From: Luteolibacter arcticus | Lineage (GTDB): Bacteria > Verrucomicrobiota > Verrucomicrobiia > Verrucomicrobiales > Akkermansiaceae | Direction of reading: 5' to 3' | Length of the DNA stretch: 64,000 nucleotides | Assembly: GCF_025950235.1 (NCBI RefSeq) | Contig: NZ_JAPDDT010000020.1 | Span: forward strand, 1-64,000 | Shown: one piece after another, positions 62,310 to 64,000 of the stretch | How positions within the stretch are numbered: position 1 is the first letter of the stretch | How the letters are laid out: every line of letters starts with the position of its first letter | The notes under the pieces: generated by a model | Database searches by the model: none | Seen by the model: the letters and a program-made list of their open reading frames with translations, nothing else | What the model was told of the DNA's origin: nothing | Position numbers and translations under genes: made by a program

Positions 62310-62786
62310 ATGAAACTGCTACTCAGCTCATTCGTCGCGCTCTTCTGCTGCGCCCCGCTCGCCTTCGCTGGTGATTGCGAAAAGTGCAAGGAAGGTGACA
62401 AGAAGGAAGAGACCACCCTTGCCGGCAAGTGCAAGGACGGTGACTGCGACAAGGAAGAAGACCCAGCTCTCGCCGGCAAGTGCAAGGATGGCGATTGCGA
62501 CAAGGAAGAGGACACCGCCCTCGCCGGCAAGTGCAAGGACGGCGATTGCGACAAGGAAGAAGACACCGCCCTCGCCGGCAAGTGCAAGGACGGCGATTGC
62601 GACAAGGAGGAAGACACCGCCCTCGCCGGCAAGTGCAAGGACGGCGATTGCGACAAGGAGGAAGACACCGCCCTCGCTGGCAAGTGCAAGGACGGCGATT
62701 GCGACAAGGAAGAAGATCCCGCTCTCCTCGCTGGCAAGTGCAAGGATGGCGATTGCGACAAGGAAGAAGATCCGGCCCTCGCCTGA
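62310..62786 (+). CDS. secreted Cys-rich acidic tandem-repeat protein
   Basis: A 158-residue protein from ATG 62310 with a signal peptide (MKLLLSSFVALFCCAPLAFAG). The mature part is seven near-identical 17-residue repeats, each AGKCKDGDCDKEED followed by TAL or PAL, preceded by one degenerate copy (KCKEGDKKEE). At DNA level the unit is 51 bases. Each repeat has two Cys four residues apart and five or six acidic residues, so metal binding or disulfide-linked packing is plausible. I know no named family with this repeat. A terminator follows. Near-identity of repeats suggests recent expansion and likely copy-number variation. Confidence 0.85.
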   Translation: MKLLLSSFVALFCCAPLAFAGDCEKCKEGDKKEETTLAGKCKDGDCDKEEDPALAGKCKDGDCDKEEDTALAGKCKDGDCDKEEDTALAGKCKDGDCDKEEDTALAGKCKDGDCDKEEDTALAGKCKDGDCDKEEDPALLAGKCKDGDCDKEEDPALA

Positions 62787-62812
62787 TTTCCCTTTTCAGC
62801 ACTGATTTTTCC

Positions 62813-62839
62813 AAGCCGCCGGGTTTCCGGCGGCTTTTT
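62813..62839 (+). terminator. terminator of the tandem-repeat gene
   Basis: A perfect 10-bp stem (62813-62822 with 62827-62836), loop GTTT, then a T run. Confidence 0.92.
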
Positions 62840-62919
62840 CGTGTTCGCGTCGCTCGGCATGAGATGGCGTGCTCCGGTGGTCCGCGGTAGCCTGAGAGCG
62901 GCTTTCCCCCCTTTTTCCC

Positions 62920-64000
62920 ATGCACACGGTCAGCCTCGTCTACCCTCACCAGCTCTTCGAGCGACACCCGGCGCTGCGAGCGGGGCAGCCAGCGCTGCTG
63001 ATCGAAGATCCGCTGTTCTTCGGGAATGACCCGCACTGGCCTCTTGCGGTCCACAAGCAGCGGCTGGTCCTGCACCGGGCGTCGATGAGGGTTTGGGCCG
63101 CGGGGCGGAAGGACGTCCACTACGTCGAGGCCCCGTGCGGGGCTGAACTTGATTCGGCCGAGTTGTTGGAAAGGGTCGTGCCGCAAGACGTCACGGGGCT
63201 GGAGCTTGCCGATCCGCTCGATGATGTACTCCTGCGCCGCATTCGCCGTTTCTCCGCGAGGCGCGGGATCGGGTTGGTGGTGCACCCCACGCCGAACCTG
63301 CTGACGCCGCCGGACTTCCTGGAGAAGCACACCGGCAGCGGCCGGAAGAGGCCCTTCATGGCGACCTTTTACCAGGCCCAGCGTCATCGTCTGGCCATCC
63401 TCCTTGAGCCCGATGGCTCGCCATCCGGCGGCCAGTGGTCCTTCGATGCTGAAAACCGGCAACGGTTCCCCGAGGACCACCTCGCACCAACCGAACCCCG
63501 GGCCGCGCAAAACGAGCATGTGAAAGCGGCGATCGATTGGGTGGACACCCGCTTTCCCGACAATCCCGGACGCTCAGGGACCTTCGCTTACCCGGTGACG
63601 CGGCGCGACGCCCTGGCGTGGCTGGACCGCTTCCTTGGCGAGCGTTTCACGGACTTCGGTGCCTATGAAGACGCGCTGTCGCGGAATCACCGGGTGCTCT
63701 TCCATTCGGTGCTCACGCCAGCCCTGAACATCGGCCTGCTCGATCCGCTGGAAATCGTGGACCGCGCCTTGGCTCACGCCACGCGGCACCAAGTGCCGAT
63801 GAATTCGCTCGAGGGCTTCATCCGTCAGGTGATCGGTTGGCGCGAGTTCATGGCCGGGATTTACCGCCATCGCGGCGTGGAGATCCGGAACGGTAATTTC
63901 TGGAAGCACGACCGGCCGATGCCGCGCGCCTTTTATGATGGGACGACCGGCATTCCGCCGGTGGACGACGCGATCCGGCGGGTGCTCGACCACGGCTGGT
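62920..64000 (+). CDS. photolyase-related (DPRP, cryptochrome/photolyase family) protein, cut by window end
   Basis: An open frame of 360 codons from ATG 62920 that runs off the window, so the C-terminus is missing. The sequence matches the deoxyribodipyrimidine photolyase-related (DPRP) branch of the photolyase/cryptochrome superfamily: MHTVSLVYPHQLF, the FMATFYQAQRHRLAIL and GGQWSFDAENRQRFP segments, and an FAD-domain stretch VIGWREFMAGIYR near residue 310. Relatives bind FAD and often an Fe-S cluster through Cys near the C-terminus (beyond the window) and repair (6-4) or other UV photoproducts. It lies about 80 bases after a terminator and begins a new transcript. Confidence 0.88.
   Translation, partial: MHTVSLVYPHQLFERHPALRAGQPALLIEDPLFFGNDPHWPLAVHKQRLVLHRASMRVWAAGRKDVHYVEAPCGAELDSAELLERVVPQDVTGLELADPLDDVLLRRIRRFSARRGIGLVVHPTPNLLTPPDFLEKHTGSGRKRPFMATFYQAQRHRLAILLEPDGSPSGGQWSFDAENRQRFPEDHLAPTEPRAAQNEHVKAAIDWVDTRFPDNPGRSGTFAYPVTRRDALAWLDRFLGERFTDFGAYEDALSRNHRVLFHSVLTPALNIGLLDPLEIVDRALAHATRHQVPMNSLEGFIRQVIGWREFMAGIYRHRGVEIRNGNFWKHDRPMPRAFYDGTTGIPPVDDAIRRVLDHGW

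Noticed and set aside
62415..62783. CRISPR-like array from the 51-base tandem repeats
   Set aside because: The repeats are contiguous without spacers, a multiple of three long, and read in frame as a secreted protein.

Overview
The window looks like chromosomal DNA of a GC-rich Gram-negative bacterium, most likely a Verrucomicrobiota member (Luteolibacter/Verrucomicrobiaceae-like; an inference from gene content, not a database match). Supporting points are a BamA outer-membrane assembly protein, an alternative complex III (act) operon joined to an aa3-type oxidase, a GxxExxY protein set between palindromic repeats, large RHS proteins, many secreted or Tat-exported hydrolases, and starts that mostly lack a Shine-Dalgarno and instead follow pyrimidine-rich leaders. 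I found no tRNA, rRNA, CRISPR array, transposase or prophage.

Layout. 1-6620: an RHS-repeat surface protein split by a frameshift near 2510, with an AT-rich variable tip and a small exported downstream protein. 6814-9754: a secreted GH35 beta-galactosidase and, on the other strand, a secreted EF-hand protein with a strong terminator. 10348-28007: one 17.7-kb respiratory operon in the order actABCDEF, a mono-haem cytochrome, a CcoN-like protein without its active-site histidines, a CcoO-like cytochrome, another cytochrome, then ctaD, ctaE, ctaF, two tiny membrane proteins and ctaC, ending at a terminator. A perfect TGTGA-N6-TCACA site sits just upstream of actA. 28071-29144: a GxxExxY gene framed by two palindromic repeats, a DUF3820 gene and a REP-like inverted repeat. 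29172-35676: purB, a large HEAT-like protein, a secreted protein with a SecD-like module and a DUF1275 membrane protein. 35725-38247: a secreted GH127-type hydrolase. 38270-41407: an ArsR regulator divergent from a rhodanese / MBL-rhodanese / TSUP sulfur operon. 41434-41645: a mosaic of two gene remnants copied from genes still present nearby. 41829-50219: a Tat-exported aldo/keto reductase, an OmpA-like protein, an HAD phosphatase, tsaD, an S41 protease and a Tat-exported phospholipase C. 50308-56244: tig-clpP-clpX and, divergently, bamA. 56347-56661: nested palindromic repeats. 56686-62786: ygfZ, a dehydrogenase and a secreted helical protein as a tightly coupled set, then a GT2 glycosyltransferase, an L,D-transpeptidase lipoprotein, rpsT, a zinc-ribbon protein and a Cys-rich tandem-repeat protein. 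62920-64000: a photolyase-related gene cut by the window edge.

How the genes work together. The respiratory operon should carry electrons from menaquinol through alternative complex III and several mono-haem cytochromes to the aa3 oxidase. The ligand-less CcoN/CcoO pair and a roughly 365-residue insertion in oxidase subunit III are the most unusual parts and may be structural elements of a supercomplex. The sulfur operon fits sensing and oxidation of sulfide or persulfide with export of the product. The remaining blocks cover polysaccharide and lipid breakdown, protein quality control, outer-membrane biogenesis and envelope modification.
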